From NCBI GenBank assembly GCA_947632165.1, contig CANROI010000113.1, positions 1-5,122 of the forward strand: a DNA stretch of 5,122 bases. The letters are read 5' to 3'. The notes beneath the pieces were generated by a model. It was given only the letters and a program-made list of their open reading frames with translations, made no database searches and was not told the DNA's origin. Positions 5,112 to 5,122 of this stretch are shown here, piece after piece (the stretch's first letter is position 1; every line of letters begins with the position of its first letter). Made by a program: the position numbers and the translations under genes. The stretch comes from an uncultured Clostridia bacterium (lineage in GTDB: Bacteria; Bacillota; Clostridia; Christensenellales; Borkfalkiaceae).

Positions 5112-5122
5112 AAAGCAACGGA

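Noticed and set aside
5112..5122. Start of a downstream gene or terminator after the envelope protein gene
   Set aside because: Only 11 bases remain after the stop, too few to support any call.

Overview
The window looks like the chromosome of a GC-rich, Gram-positive member of the Clostridia. Coding DNA is GC-rich while intergenic DNA is AT-rich, Shine-Dalgarno sequences and sigma-A-type promoters are canonical, the L13 protein reads like Firmicutes L13, and there is a lipobox lipoprotein. The style resembles uncultured gut lineages near Christensenellales, but that placement is an impression from memory. All the main genes look chromosomal; there is no rRNA, tRNA, CRISPR array, insertion sequence or phage gene.

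Layout. (1) 1-1242, plus strand: the 3' part of an alanyl-tRNA synthetase gene, closed by a strong intrinsic terminator at 1271-1311. The enzyme is unusually short: it keeps the Zn-binding editing core but lacks the beta-barrel half of the editing domain and the whole C-Ala region. (2) 1312-1525: an intergenic region with a 9-bp direct repeat, a run of A/T tracts spaced about one helical turn apart, a near-consensus promoter (TTGACG-17-TATAAT) and a roughly 80-nt leader with possible alternative stems. (3) 1526-2389: the conserved rplM-rpsI operon (ribosomal proteins L13 and S9), closed by a terminator at 2395-2425. (4) 2435-2701, minus strand: a small uncharacterised gene of 88 codons, convergent with rpsI, with a GTG start behind a perfect 9-nt Shine-Dalgarno. 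(5) 2702-2843: a divergent intergenic region in which the two opposing promoters may share one palindromic -35 hexamer (TTGCAA). (6) 2844-5111, plus strand: a 755-residue envelope protein with a lipoprotein signal peptide at the N-terminus, a large Tyr-rich, probably beta-structured ectodomain, a C-terminal transmembrane helix and a very acidic cytoplasmic tail.

Translation functions (AlaRS, L13, S9) fill the first half. The second half holds two genes of unknown function transcribed divergently from one control region. I see no obvious multi-gene novel system. The most interesting items are the reduced AlaRS, the apparently doubly anchored envelope protein, and the small minus-strand gene next to it.
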